From positions 32,739,449 to 32,803,448 of the forward strand of contig NC_134515.1 of the NCBI RefSeq assembly GCF_027942865.1: DNA of 64,000 nucleotides. Direction: 5' to 3'. Numbering within the stretch: position 1 is the first letter of the stretch; the number at the start of each line of letters is the position of its first letter. The stretch comes from Odontesthes bonariensis. Lineage: Eukaryota; Chordata; Actinopteri; Atheriniformes; Atherinopsidae. Made by a program: the position numbers and the translations under genes. Shown piece by piece: positions 1 through 13,000 of this stretch. Under the pieces are notes generated by a model. It saw only the letters and a program-made list of their open reading frames with translations. It did no database searches and was not told where the DNA came from.

Positions 1-360
1 TTGTGTTTGGTCAACTGGACTGCATTCATTTGAAAGATGTTTCAGGTTTTCTGACAAATGATGAATCAAGTGTTCAGCTGTTCATAACTCGAAATATTAG
101 AGACAATTTACAGTATCATACAACATGTTAATTGCAGGCTTAAATTTGGGATCCCATTAAAAACTACATGTTTGCATTTTTCCAGTCACACTGGAGCTGT
201 GGTGGAAGGAGGGTACATAACTCAAGGGATGAACTTGTGTTATGTCTAAGCATAACAGACTACTTACTAAAGAACCAATTATCTTAGGCACTGTGTTGCA
301 AGCGGCCTGTCACAAAAACACATAATTTGTTCCCATTTCTTTGATTAAATTTACAAAAAA

Positions 361-720
361 GCCAAAGATGACACAATTTGACAGGTATTTTTACACCACC
401 AAGGTGATTCCCAATGAGTTAGCCAAAAGAAGAAGTAGCAAGAAAGAACCAACAAATCCCTGACACAGAACCAGAACCTTCTGTTTGCCAAAGCTTCACC
501 AGAAATGGTCTCTATGAGGGTGGCTGTCAAGAAGCTTTCCTTAAGGAAGGGAAACCTGGAGAAAAGACTTATATACCAGTTGTGTATACCAAATTACACA
601 ACGGCTGAAAATCTGTAGCAATAGGTTCTAGGGCGTGATGAATCCTCCCCAGAGCCTCGACCTCAACATTATTGAAGCAGGGCAAGATCATCTTAAAAAG
701 AGACAAAGAATCAAGGTGTT
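361..720 (+). mobile_element. Tc1-like transposase remnant
   Basis: A decayed piece of a Tc1/mariner transposase gene on the plus strand. Around 500-600 the translation gives fragments resembling the Tc1 segment that contains RVAVKK. At 655-715 it reads like the Tc1 catalytic region LNIIEA..DHLK (family form SPDLNPIEAVWDHL). Frames are broken by stops and no terminal repeats were located, so it is a dead fragment. The rest of 1-1292 shows nothing recognisable. Confidence 0.6.
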
Positions 721-1296
721 GATACAAAATATAGACAATTAAGCTACTTAGTATTGCAGAAGATCTTTTTTTGCCTGTTTAATAAATTGATGCATATATG
801 TGTGAAGTGGAGCGGAATATAGAATTACCCTTTTCAGAGAATTACATATAATGCAAAACAACAGTCAAATTGTTTTTTGCTATCAAGACATTGTTAGGTA
901 ATTATCCTGTAAATCTACTTTTCTGTCACATATTTTTTTGGCGATACTCATCTTGACTAATTCTGTTTTTTCGTTGGTTTGTTAGTTAATACACAGATTA
1001 TGCTTGACTGAAGAACCTTTGACTTGCTTTTTAGTTTGGGTTTGTTTAGTTTTTTTTGCAACCTGGAAATTTATCAATTTTATTAGGCTAAATTGTGTCT
1101 GGTGCTGAGTAAAACCCAGAAATCTGACCTCAGCTTGTCTCATTGGGAAAATGCACCATGCCTCGTAAGAATATAAAGATGTAAATGCAGAGAAACATAG
1201 AGATGGAGTCAGCAAATTACTCATAGAAATTATGTAGTCATACGCTCAAAATACAATGTGTTAAAAGCTAATTATGTGAAGCATGAATACAGTTAA

Positions 1297-1858
1297 CCCA
1301 TAAGAACCCGGACCCGTTTCTACTTAAATGAAAATTAAGGGGGTCATAACACAGACTAAATAGACCACATAGAACACATTTCTGAATTTTTTGTCAAAAT
1401 ACCACCCCCCACTGTCAGAGATCTGTAATGTGACATATATGTCACATTGGGCGTTAAGAACCTGGATAATTTCTCCATCAAGGAAAATTATGGGGGACAT
1501 AAAACAAACTAAACAGACTATATAGAACACATTTCTGACATTTTTCTCAAAATAACACTCCCTTGTGTCAAAGATGTGTCAATGGGTGTTAAATGGTTTG
1601 AATCTTTCCTTTAGCAAACAAAAACAAGCGATTTAAATTTAGCTAGCTCTGCCTGTAGTGGTAACCTGGCACACAGACATCTTGGAAATGTTATTATGGG
1701 AAGACTAAATCACATGACCTGTCACATGACCCACCAGGGTGTTAAGTATGGGTCACTCTGGCAATTCATGAGTTGAAATCAAGGATAAAGTTTTTCATGG
1801 AATTTTCCAGAACATTTAAAGGGCGTGTGACACCTGTGTCACGGTGGGTTCTTATGGG
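1297..1858. mobile_element. piggyBac-type MITE with TTAA target sites
   Basis: A 562 bp non-coding element. The left end CCCATAAGAACCC is mirrored by GGGTTCTTATGGG at the right end, and TTAA lies directly outside each end (1293-1296 and 1859-1862). TTAA targets and CCC/GGG termini are the piggyBac signature. Inside are two diverged direct copies of roughly 125 bp (about 1309-1430 and 1457-1580). No transposase frame is present, so it is non-autonomous. Confidence 0.8.
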
Positions 1859-2116
1859 TTAAGCTACTATCACTGGGCTACTATCAGTGGTTGTTCTCAA
1901 GTAGCAGATTAAGCTGTCCTTTACAGGACAATTTTGCGGGTTTGAAAAGCCCACTATCTCCTACTCCTTCTAAAGAAACCAACAGTGATGATTTTCCTCA
2001 TCAACTATAACCTATTTATTTCAAGCAATTTCGTGTAATATCACTAATGAGAGAAATAAGAGGCACATTTGAGAATATTCAAAATTCGTTTTCAAATCCT
2101 AAAAGAAACACAAATA

Positions 2117-2140
2117 CACACACACACACACACACACACA
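2117..2140. repeat. (CA)n microsatellite
   Basis: A run of about 12 CA dinucleotides ending in an A tract, lying just outside the left end of the long-inverted-repeat element. Confidence 0.9.
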
Positions 2141-2146
2141 AAAAAC

Positions 2147-2491
2147 TATGAAAGTTTTTCTGTGCCATCAGAGTTTGAACACGAATTTCTAATATTGAAT
2201 TTTTACAGCATCAAAATCAGACTTTGAATTTGAAAAACCAACAGTGTAAAAAAAAAAATCAATTTCTAAAAACAAAAATCAGTGTAAAAAAATTCAACAT
2301 CTAAAAAAAAATTCAGTGGAAAAAAATTCAACTTAAAAAAATTAAACGGAAAAAATTTCAACTTAAAAAAATTCAGTGGAAAAACATTCAACTTGAAAAA
2401 TTCAGTGGAAAAAGAACCAGACTCAACATCTGGGTAAACAGGGAGAAGCAATCGATCCCTGTCTCAATTCATCCACCGGCAGCCAATCAAG
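2147..2491 (+). repeat. Left terminal inverted repeat of the long-TIR element
   Basis: Pairs with 3457-3801 with a few mismatches and small indels in the A-rich tandem units. Confidence 0.8.
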
Positions 2492-3344
2492 TTACGCCAG
2501 AGAGTCTCTATTATGAGGAGAGGGAAAACTGGCGGCTATATCCGGGTGGTACTGCACTCTAGGGGCGCCAACAAAGCAGTGCAGAGCACGCCGAACTCTA
2601 TGGTGGTACTATGAAATCCACCTTAGATGCAGCCATTGCTTTTGATAGAATTTTTTATATTTTTTCATTTTAATTTTCCTAAAGGCAGGATAAATTATCC
2701 TTTCAAACGGCACTTGGTTTGATTTTTTAGACTCACTAGATTTGTTTAAAATACACATTTATTGTCAGTATTGCATCCCGAGTGACGTCACGCATGTGGC
2801 ATCAATTTACGGCATGGTCAGTCCTAGCGCTGAGCTAGCAGAGAGGTGTTAGCTCAAATAGTTACAGATTTCAGCACAGCCCTTTTACATACTCTCTGAC
2901 TAGCCTCTGGTTTAGCTTTGGTTGTTGTTAGCGGCACCAGGTTAGCACTCTGGCACAGTGGACGAGTGCCGTAAAGCAGCCGGTCGTAATCAGTCGTGCG
3001 TTCTTCAGATTCCGTTAGCTAGATGCTAGCGGATACTGACTCGCAAATGCCAGACCTGTAAGAAAACAGAAAGCTATAACTCCCAGGTTATTGTACTTTC
3101 GATATAAATCCACATCCCTCTGTCAGAAATCACAGTATTATTTTCAGGTTTCAGCCACTAGCGGGGACATTTTTTGAGTTATTAGCGCCAGCCCAATGGA
3201 AAATGGTCATTCTGCACTCGCTCGCCAGCGCCCCCAGAGAAAATCAACTGAACTGCAGCCAAATTTTTTATAATGGGGCGAATAGGAAGTAGAACGGCTG
3301 TCTGTAAAAAGGGCTGTGGTTACGCTCCATTGGACAGATCAGCC

Positions 3345-3374
3345 ATGTCCACCAACGCGGGTGATGGTGCTTCG
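3345..3374 (+). pseudogene. Orphan first exon inside the long-TIR element
   Basis: An ATG in good context opens MSTNAGDGAS, then runs straight into a consensus donor GTGAGT at 3375. No partner exon is seen before the right inverted repeat. It probably represents the 5' exon of a lost transposase gene left in a deletion derivative. This is inference; a chance ATG plus donor is possible. Confidence 0.35.
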
Positions 3375-3456
3375 GTGAGTGAGTTTACTTTATTTGCCAT
3401 TTGTGTTAGTAAAATTGAGTAATAAATATTACTAATATCTATTGAGCTGATATTAG

Positions 3457-3801
3457 CTTGATTGGCTGCCGTTGGATGAATTGAGACAGGGATCGATTGC
3501 TTCTCCCTGTTTACCCGGATGTTGAGTCTGGTTCTTTTTCCACTGAATTTTTCGAAGTTGAATTTTTTTCCATTAAATTTTTTGAATTTGAATTTTTTTC
3601 CACTGAATTTTTAGATGTTGAATTTTTTTCCACTGAATTTTTTTTTAGATGTTGATTTTTTTTACACTGATTTTTGTTTTTGGAAATTGATTTTTTTTTT
3701 ACACTGTTGGTTTTTCAAATTCAAAGTCTGATTTTGATGCTGTAAAAATTCAATATTAGAAATTCGTATTCAAACTTTGATGGCACAGAAAAACTTCCAT
3801 A
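3457..3801 (-). repeat. Right terminal inverted repeat of the long-TIR element
   Basis: Reverse complement of 2147-2491. Its outer end is about 180 bp upstream of the atp9a initiation codon, so it may overlap or abut the promoter. Confidence 0.8.
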
Positions 3802-3982
3802 AAAAAACACTTGTGTCCCACAGGCTCGTAGTGCTGTCGGTTATGTGTCCTAACAGCACCGCTGAGTGACTGTAGAACGGTCCTGTGTGAGTGACAGCTG
3901 GAAGCCTCCGCCCAGGCCAGAACCGCTTCAGAGAGATTCACTGCCTCTTGTGGGTAAAAAACCACAACCGGGGGCTGCAGGA
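3802..3982 (+). promoter_or_regulatory. atp9a: Probable atp9a promoter / 5' UTR
   Basis: The 181 bp between the right inverted repeat and the atp9a ATG must hold the proximal 5' UTR. No TATA box is evident. An in-frame open stretch precedes the ATG but contains no other ATG, and the chosen start has the context GCAGGAATGG with G at +4. Confidence 0.5.
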
Positions 3983-4050
3983 ATGGCCGATAATATCCCT
4001 CTTCAACCCGTGAGGCGACCGAAAAGACAAGACAGTAAACACAGAAATGG
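3983..4050 (+). CDS. atp9a: atp9a exon 1 (residues 1-22)
   Basis: Encodes the cytosolic start [12 protein letters not shown], close to human ATP9[12 protein letters not shown]. The donor GTAAGG follows two bases of a glycine codon. Confidence 0.95.
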
Positions 4051-7000
4051 GTAAGGGCGTTAAACGGCACTTTAATGACGGTATAAAGCCATATGTTTGT
4101 TTTTTGCTCGTTGGTTTTTCCCTGTTTTCAGTGCGGCCGTTAAATTGTTTACAGGAGCGTGAAGACAATGTAAAAATCTAGCAAAGCGAGGACAGGTTGT
4201 TTTCATGTTTAAAAAGAACGGCTAACAGACGTATACACAGTAAGACATATCTCGAGGCTATTCGTTGTAGCTTTAAAAAAAAAAAGCAAGCTAACGCTAG
4301 CCAGAAGTCCATGATACATCCTTGTTCCGGGGTGCAGTTGTAGCAAGTGCATTTGACGCCCATGTCAATAATTGCTCAGTTGACATGAGCTCAGCCTCTC
4401 AAAGCGCAGAGCACACGTAGAGCTGTACGCTTTTACTGAAAGAAAGCACCGTGTCCTACACTAACATACTACCCGAATTATTTTCTGTAAGCTTATTTTT
4501 GAACAGCATATAAAGGGGTAGGCCTCATGAATGATGATGAAACAGGACATGTGGATACAACGCTGAAATGCTGACAGCAGACTCATGCTATCATGGTGAT
4601 GTCACCTCATAAGTCAAGACGAAGCACAAAGACGTAATAACAACACGTGCTGTGATAATGCATAAAGGATGGTCTGCACAAATGGACAGCTGATCAGCGA
4701 ATAATTTGCTGACAGACAGCACTGTAATTCCTAGTCAAAGCTGGTGCACCCTATAGATAAATCCAGCCTCCCACATGGTTTTAGCAAGGCAAGAAGCAGA
4801 AGTTTATATCCACACTTTCTCACAACAACATAAAAAGGCACATATGAGCAGGATTTAAAGTAAAAAAAAAAAATAGATAATATTATATTATATTATTTAA
4901 ACAGGAAAATTGGAATAATTTTAATTAATAGAATTTCTGGAAACCAGGATGCTGCTTTATAGGAACAATCCCAAACACATACCATCTCGTAAATCTTTGC
5001 AGAAATAATGCACAAGATATCCAGCAAGCCTGATACAACTTCTGGTGGACTCAGCTGATTAGCGCCAGGATACGCGAGGCAGCCGCTGGACACACAGTGA
5101 TACTGAGCAACACGGACGTTGTTCTGTTGAGAATATAGTGACAATGATGATGCACCAGAGTGGCTGTAAGCTTGGCTCACCTATGAGAAATCTTTCTTGC
5201 TCATTCAAACAAACATGCCTTCTGCATGTAAGGTTCTAACTATTCATACGTATGTCCCACAACCCCACCTCGAAAAACCTGAACTGTCACTTTATTGGGG
5301 AGCTATGATGATGCTTATCTGGCCCCACGCCCACATCCTAGACAGGGAAAACCAGCTGGCACCGGTCAATAAAGCTCAGTTAGAGAAGAAATTCATTCCT
5401 AAAGAAAGCTGAAGGAATCTACTGGCCATGGAAGCATCATAATGTTAATGCATTCCCTTTTTATGTATTCAACAGGCCAGGAGCCAGGTTAACTCAGAGA
5501 TATTAGCCAATCTGGCACTCTCAGAGGTTGTCCTGTTCCCAGAATTAGCTGTTACAGAGGCAAGGTCAAGCAAGGAGGTGCAACACTTAGTGAGACATGC
5601 AAGCTGAAAGGAATCTGGCTTATGGCTTCCATGGTAAGCAAGCTTCTGTACAACATAAGGCCCAGATGAGAGTTTGCTGTGCTTGCTGCCAGACTTGCCC
5701 AGCACTCCCAGAGATATCAGCTTCTGTGGCGAGTGAGCTACCGGTTGGCTTGGGACCGAAATTTAGCAAGCTTCTCATCACCTCCCACGGCTTGCTGACT
5801 TCTATTTCTTCTTACTTGGCCTTTATCCTGCTGTGATCTCAAACTTGACCTATACAAACTTCTTCTCCGCTTGCTATTTTCTCATTTATGCAATATAGCA
5901 CATGCAAGTTAGCTGTGCAGCCTTACACATTGTCAGGATGGGTTGGCTCTGGTTCTTCCAAAAAGTCTATGTAGACCATACAGGCTGCCTTACCTTGCTT
6001 TTCTTTGATTTTCTTGTCATGCTCTGCAGATTCAAAGCAGAAATCCTCAGCCATATCACTGATGGCGAATTTTTTTCATATGTCTTGGAAAACAAATGGA
6101 ACAAATAAAAGTTAATAATAATCAACCTGGTCTTAAAAGATGCTTTCCACTGCATCTGTATCTTGTGAATTAGTATGCTTTGCAGAAGAATTGGTATCTG
6201 CTGTTAGTAAATAATGGTGAGTTTATTTTAGAAAACTTTTTCAGGTAGCCTATACCATTGCATAAAAGTGAGAAAAAGCTCTTGTTTACCAGTTTTAAGA
6301 TTCCCCTGTAATATCTCTTTCTATGATAGCCAGATATAACCGTTTTCTCCATGAATACAAGATATGTACATGAACTCCTTACCTGGCATGTTAAAGAGAA
6401 GAGGGGCTTTTTGTTTTTATGTCCTGTGTATCATAGAACATTTGTCAGACCTTGAGGGCTGCTTATGATCAATAAATTATTATTGGAGAACTGAGACACT
6501 TAAAAAAAAAAAAAACAACATAAAAGTCACATTTTGTTTACAGTCAGTGTTTTAAGGTTTTTTTTTAAGAATACCTCACTATTAACCCCATGGTAACAGA
6601 GCTTCTGGTTGCTTGATATGATATGTTTTGATGGATGAATTGTTTTGATGGTTGAAATGTATTTTGTGGGGCATGATCTCTCCAGACTCTTTGGTCATTG
6701 ACCTTTAGCTCAGTGCTCTGTTCTGCAAGTCTGTGGCTGCAATATGCAACACATTAACGAAGAGATGTTACAATACATTTATAAAGAACGGGAGCAGTTA
6801 TTGCAACAGCATCACAAAATCTTAAATGAATGATTATGTGTGTCTTTTTTTAATTTCAGCAAGATTTCTGTGATTTATATTGAACCGAACCAGTGTGATA
6901 AAGTTAAGTTGAAACTTTATTGTCATATAGAGAGATTAGATGTGAACCAGCTTAACATTTCCTTACCTCTTGCTTTTAGGTGCTGCCCATGGTCAAGATG

Positions 7001-10000
7001 CTGTGGCATGGGGGATTTCCGTCCCCGCACTGTGTGGCTCGGCCACCCAGAAAAGAGGGAGCAGAGGTACCCGAAGAATGTCATTAACAACCAGAAGTAC
7101 AACTTCTTCACCTTCCTTCCTGGGGTTAGTGTCAGTCAGAGGTCATCTCTTCAACTTACCTCTGTTTAACCTGCAAACCATTGCCCACCTCCTTCAGCCT
7201 GACCTCTAGTGACTTTTACCTTATTTGACAATTTTCTCAAAAAATCGTGATCTTCTTCTGTACTTTCCCCTGTTGTATGCTTGTAATAGAAATTGTGACG
7301 GTATGGATGCTTATTGAGGTGACTAATAGATTTATAATTGGTGTGGATCAGGGACTCAAGTCAGACCTGCAACTAATTGTTATTTTCAATACTTACAGGA
7401 CTTAACTATGCTAATAAATGTTTCCTATCGATGGCCAGTATACGCTTAAAATTAAGTCCTACTACGATTACCTTGTACCCAATGTGGTATCTATAAATCC
7501 CTTGTTTGTTTTCCTTTTTGTTAATGTGTTGCTTATTGCAGTCACAAACCACCAAAACAGACATGGCTGAGCCTAAGGTCCATGACTAAATTGTCTGGCC
7601 AACTTGCAACAATATGAAATAGAGAAAAGTTGAAAGTTAACTCACTTTTTCTCTACAAGAACACACATTTACCATTCATAACAACTGGCTCTGACACTGA
7701 TCATAGCTGCAAACAAAAAAGAGACTATGTTGATCTTTTTCTTCCCCCTTCATGAAAGACAGCTATCAGCTGATGTCCACAGTTCAGTATAATAAATATA
7801 AATAGATATAAATAATAAACTAGCCTTATTTTCTCATAAAGTTGTGCTTTACAGACATTGTTGTCCAACATGCACTGTAGAATACATGCCTTTGCTGCAT
7901 GTTGTCATAGTTACAGGCTAACCCCCTGACAGTTTCTGGTTGTTTCTGGACTGGTTCTGGATACACTGTAGCTCGAAGTGCATAGGCAATAAACACATGG
8001 TCCTTCTGTCATTTGGAAAAGTTTAAAACAACTTTTTTTTTTCTTGGTGGTTGTACCTGCATTTTAAAAGCCTAAACTAAATTAAACATGCTACTTTTGG
8101 TGTAAAAGAAACCCCCAGAAAAAAGCATTTATGCTTTTTTTCTGTTGTTTCTTTTTAACTATCTCTATATATACAAATGAAAACACTGAAGTTCTGTTTG
8201 CTTACTTCAAACAACTTACCTGTGGATCTTTAGATGTACACAGGCTATATTCTAAACATAGTCTGCATTGCCCCAAGGTGAAGAGGTTTGATTTGTAAAT
8301 TAAATATCAGTTTCAGTTTGCATGCCATTAGTGTAATAAATCCTTCAGTGTCTCATTTAAAATTGAGAATCAATAAATGATAATTAACTTCAGATTCATT
8401 TATCCAGTGTCTGTTCACAACAAACTTTGTCTTAGGGCACTTTACATAAACAAAAACTCAGTAAATCCCCTCTGAACAAGTACATGTTGAGACTGGAGAG
8501 ACATAATAGCTACCTCAGCCATATTTGGACATCAGCACTTTGACTGCACTTGCTAAGCTGTGTTTTTGATTATTCCTGATTTACATATTAATTTGCTTTC
8601 TGGGCATCCAGTTGTCTTAAGATCTTTTTTTCTTTTCTTTTTTGTTTATGCAATCAGACATTGAAAGTAGCTCAGATTTGTTTGGAAAGCAAAAGACAAG
8701 AGCACAGACTTTTTGCATTGCAAATTGGGATGCTCTTTATCTACTTTGGTTCGTGTCAAGAAGTATTTCTCTGAGCTTACAGCAAGCTTTATGTTTCTGA
8801 GGATGTTACCAGCTAGGGAAATGGGATAAAGTAGCCATGTGAAGACGCGGGTCTCTCCTGGTAGTAATTTCACATGGTGGTGGTAATGAAACTGAGCAAA
8901 GTTGTAGTATGTGTGTTAAATTTGAGTGTTATACTGGTAGATAAGCAGCAGGTGTATGCGTCTGCACATCCCGGCATGTCTATTGGTTCACAAAAACTGA
9001 AAAATACAATAATTTCCTTATGTGAGGATTTTTATATACTGTGAAAAATATGAACATTTGGGTACAGTGAATTTGTTGTCACATTGCAGTCATATGATAA
9101 AGAAAGTATACCTCATTTCAGTACAAAAGTTCTACATATCAGGAAATAATTAAAGCATTTTATGGTAATTTATTAACCTCTCTCTTAAAGTCCTGCCTGT
9201 TTCCCAAAGAAATCTGAGCTACTATCAGTCTTGTCCCTTCTAATATTTCTGCATATAAGTCCAATATAGACCTCGTTACAAATCATTGTGCATAATATTT
9301 TACGAAGTATGCATTTTTTCCACCAGTTTGATTAATGTTTTAATTCCCTGAGAAGATTTCACAGAAAGGCAGCGATTATGTGTAATTTTCATGACTAAAA
9401 TTATTTGATATCTATTTTGTCAATTGAAATGTTTATTTTGTATTGATCTATGAAATATCACAAGCTAAGAAAAATTCTGAAAGCCGAAAGCTTGTTTTGC
9501 ACTGGTTAAAATACAAGTTTTCTAAACACATCGTTGCAACTTTCAGTTGTTTTTTTAGCCATTTTTCACCTCAAATACCAAAAGTTTTTAAATTCAGATA
9601 AACTTTATAAACAGATATATTGTATGGCTATGCAGAATCTGTCGGAAAAACATTTTGATCATGGTCTTTTTTTGGTTCCTGTTGGTAGTCCATTTGCTGT
9701 CAGAATAGAGTTGACCACTCGCACTTGAGTGGGGTTTGTCTGAATGCTGTGTCCATGAGGAGAGCAAGAGGTGGAACGCTTTGGACAATAAAGAACACCA
9801 TCTGGCATGTCTGATGATTCAGCATATGGGTTCCCAATCTGATACAATACTGATCGAGTAACTGATCAATTGTTTTAGCTGTGATTAGAATCTACATAGA
9901 TGTAATGATGATTTTCAGTGGGAGGAAACTTCTAAAACTTGTCTTACTAAAATATTTAGATTGTTTTGTGTAATTCTGTGGCCACACAGCAATTATTTCA

Positions 10001-13000
10001 GACTGCTCTTCTTCATTTTGTGTTCTCAGGTACTCTTTAACCAGTTCAAGTACTTCTTCAACTTGTACTTTTTGCTTTTGGCCTGCTCTCAATTTGTTGA
10101 GGAGTTACGCTTAGGTGCCCTCTACACCTACTGGGTCCCTTTGGTATGTTACATTCCACTAACTGTTAATCATTATGGTTAGTCAGCTTCATTTTCCATG
10201 TTCAGTGCCTCTTTAGAGTATTTTATAGTGAAAAAGATCTGCTCTATAGTGTCAGCAATATTTTTTTGTCTCTTAGTTGTTGAGAATTGCTTTTAAACTG
10301 TGACATTTTACTCTCTAGGGACTTGTTTTGATTATTACAATCATGAGAGAAGCAATTGAAGAAATAAGATGCTACCTTCGAGACAAAGAAGTAAACTCTC
10401 AGATTTACAGCAAGCTTTCAACAAGAGGTGAGAACTTAAAGCCTGAACGGCATGGGTAATGTTTGTGTGAATATCTGTGTTACTTATTTCTCTCGATCAG
10501 CGTCTATTAACTGTAGGAGGTTGGTCCTATTAAAACTTATTGGGGCTAGGGGAAATGGTGGGTAATTCAAAGCAGAGATGTAAAAGTGTACATAAGAGGC
10601 CTCGGTATAAAGTGCTACCAGCAATAAAAAGCAGGGGACCTCTTGTGGTTTCCATCACTTTACTCCTTTGATGTGGCAGCTTGTTTTACCCATAAACACA
10701 ATGACTGGTTGCCTCCATGATAGCGACCCCGGTGCATATTTTTTGGTTTTATTGAAACTTTATGGTGTCAGTACTTGGTATAATGTTGTCATATATAGTT
10801 GCTGTTGTTTTTCTTTTCTGAGCTTTGTTAAATCCTATGTTTAAGAACACAGTTTTTTTTTACATGAAATAACTTTGAAAATTTCAGCCTATTTTGTTAA
10901 ATTTTGTTTCTGCAAGCTGTAACGAGAGGCTGCATTCAATGGTTGTTTATCTGTCTTTTGTAAAATAATGCCAAAAATGTTATTGCATTAGTGAAGCAAA
11001 GCACTTCTGTGAAGTCCCGTGAACCCGAATGCATAACAATATTAATGTGCTTTAATGTCTTACATATGCAAAGCCTAAAGGTCACAGCACAGTTCAAGGG
11101 TCAGTGATCTCTTCCAAACAATTTTGCCTGTTCATTCCATGTGGAATGAGAAAAAAGGCTTAACTCCCCCAGCATTCTTTCAAATCTGCATGGAGCTACT
11201 TTCCCAAATTCATAGAGGTGACTGGTTTGGCATGCTGGACAAAAGTTCACCCAAAGGATACATTAATGTTTGATTTGGAAAAAAAAATGTCTTTGACTAA
11301 AAAAAATATTTCTTAACTAATTTATAACCAGACAAATCTTCTGAATAGAAATTAAGAAGTAAAACTGTAGAATTGTAGGTCTAGCTTTAAAATTGTTCCT
11401 ATGTAGTTGACTTCCTCTTACACCACATGTAACCATAAGTTAATATACAAACTTTATTAACTTTTGATTTTGTTTTGTGTTTCAGGCACAGTGAAAGTTA
11501 AAAGCAGCGGTATTCAAGTGGGCGATCTTGTCATTGTGGAAAAGGTTTGTCAAAGGTTTGATGAACATCTGTGAATAGTTTTTGCCTTTTAAGACTGTCA
11601 AGATACCATTTATATGACAGCAAATAATGAGGGGGTTGTTAATCATCTTGTGCTCCGCTGGTGACTGGGGTGGAAGGGGTTAGTAAAGATTTTGTAATCT
11701 TGTGATCGATGCTGAGCTTCACCCTGTCAGACTCAATACATGTACTACAGATGTGAGCCTAAAATGGCTTTAATGAGATTGTTTTTTTTTTCAACACAAA
11801 TGCAATTTAATGCTATTGTTGAAAGATTTTTTTCCCTTTTTTATTTTTTTATTACTAGTGTTAGTTAGCATAAAAACGTCAGGGATCTCTTGAGTTGCTC
11901 CCCTCATGGACAGACTCTGAGGTCTTTGTAAATGAAATGTGAGAAGTGAGTTTTGTCTTCAGTTTCAAACAGAGGGCTTCTTTCGGAGTCATTCATTTCT
12001 GTGATTTCAGTGTAGCTGAGATGTTACCATTTGTACATGTTGGCCCACACTTTTTGCTAATATTACTGTTATTCATGTTATGTGGGGTACAACTTGGACC
12101 TTTTAGCTCAAGTTGATACTGACTGACTGATTGACTGACTTTTGATAATGGGGTTCATGAAAAGCTAAAAGTCTTACTTTTCTACAGTTAAAAAGAAGTG
12201 GAGAAAGAGAAAGCGTCTGATCATGAGGCACTGTTGAACTCGTGTTTTTCTTTCTGCCTCTCTTTGTAGAATCAGCGTGTTCCTGCTGACATGATCTTTT
12301 TAAGGACCTCTGAAAGAAATGGTAAACATCTGCTGGTCATTCATCCAGATATCCACATCAGGTTGGCTGGCTAGGGAAATGGACTTGTTTAAAAAGGCGC
12401 TGAGGTACAGGGATTAACCCTGAGCCGGGACAGGAAGCCCTACAATGTATAAATTGTAAATGGGTTCACTAGTAAATTATCACTAAGGTTACTACTTCGT
12501 GTAGACAAAACATTGTTTCCTCTTGATCTTCGTGTGTGAGTTAATTTTTGTCTTTCAAATGAGAAGATAATGAAAAGGAAAATCAAGGGACACACAAGAT
12601 CAAATGCAAAGAGAAAACGTGAGACAGGAGAGGAGGATGCCTCATCTGAATAATCAAATATAGATGAGGACAACCTCCGTCAGTGGTAGTACAAACTTGG
12701 CAAAGTGAATTGCATTGTCCGTTTTAAATAAACAATCAAAGTGGCTGACCCCCACCACCCTCCTCCCTGGAGAAAAAAAAAAAAACATCTCAGGCAGTTG
12801 GTTTATTTTCAGCTTTGAGAAATCCAAATGTGCCTGAGTTTAAAAGAAGAAGAAAAAGGGCTTGATGCTTGTTGTTGTAGTGTCTTCCTGTTAGGGAAAG
12901 AAAAAACAACAACATTGTTTTACTGGAAATTATGCTTGGTTATCTCTCTTCCATGTGGAGGCCATTAGGTCAATTATGAAGGGCCTAGGCCATGATTGGG

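Larger units (their letters stand above)
2147..3801. mobile_element. Long-TIR DNA transposon, non-autonomous, family unassigned
   Basis: A 1.65 kb element bounded by matching inverted repeats of about 345 bp (2147-2491 and 3457-3801). The outer part of each arm is a degenerate ~29 bp tandem repeat of the type ATTCAGTGGAAAAAAATTCAAC; the inner part is unique (GGCAGCCAATCAAG). The ~965 bp interior has no long open frame. It carries a CRE-like TGACGTCA at 2783-2790 and a short ATG-led exon at 3345-3374 followed by a GTGAGT donor. Arms this long occur in several superfamilies (Polinton, some Tc/hAT derivatives), so I do not assign one. No clear target duplication was seen. Confidence 0.75.

Noticed and set aside
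2266..2451. 61-codon Phe-rich frame on the minus strand
   Set aside because: Product of the A-rich tandem units in the transposon's inverted repeat.
3866..3982. Upstream in-frame extension of the ATP9A N-terminus
   Set aside because: The extension has no ATG (it would need GTG), and the protein from 3983 matches the human N-terminus.
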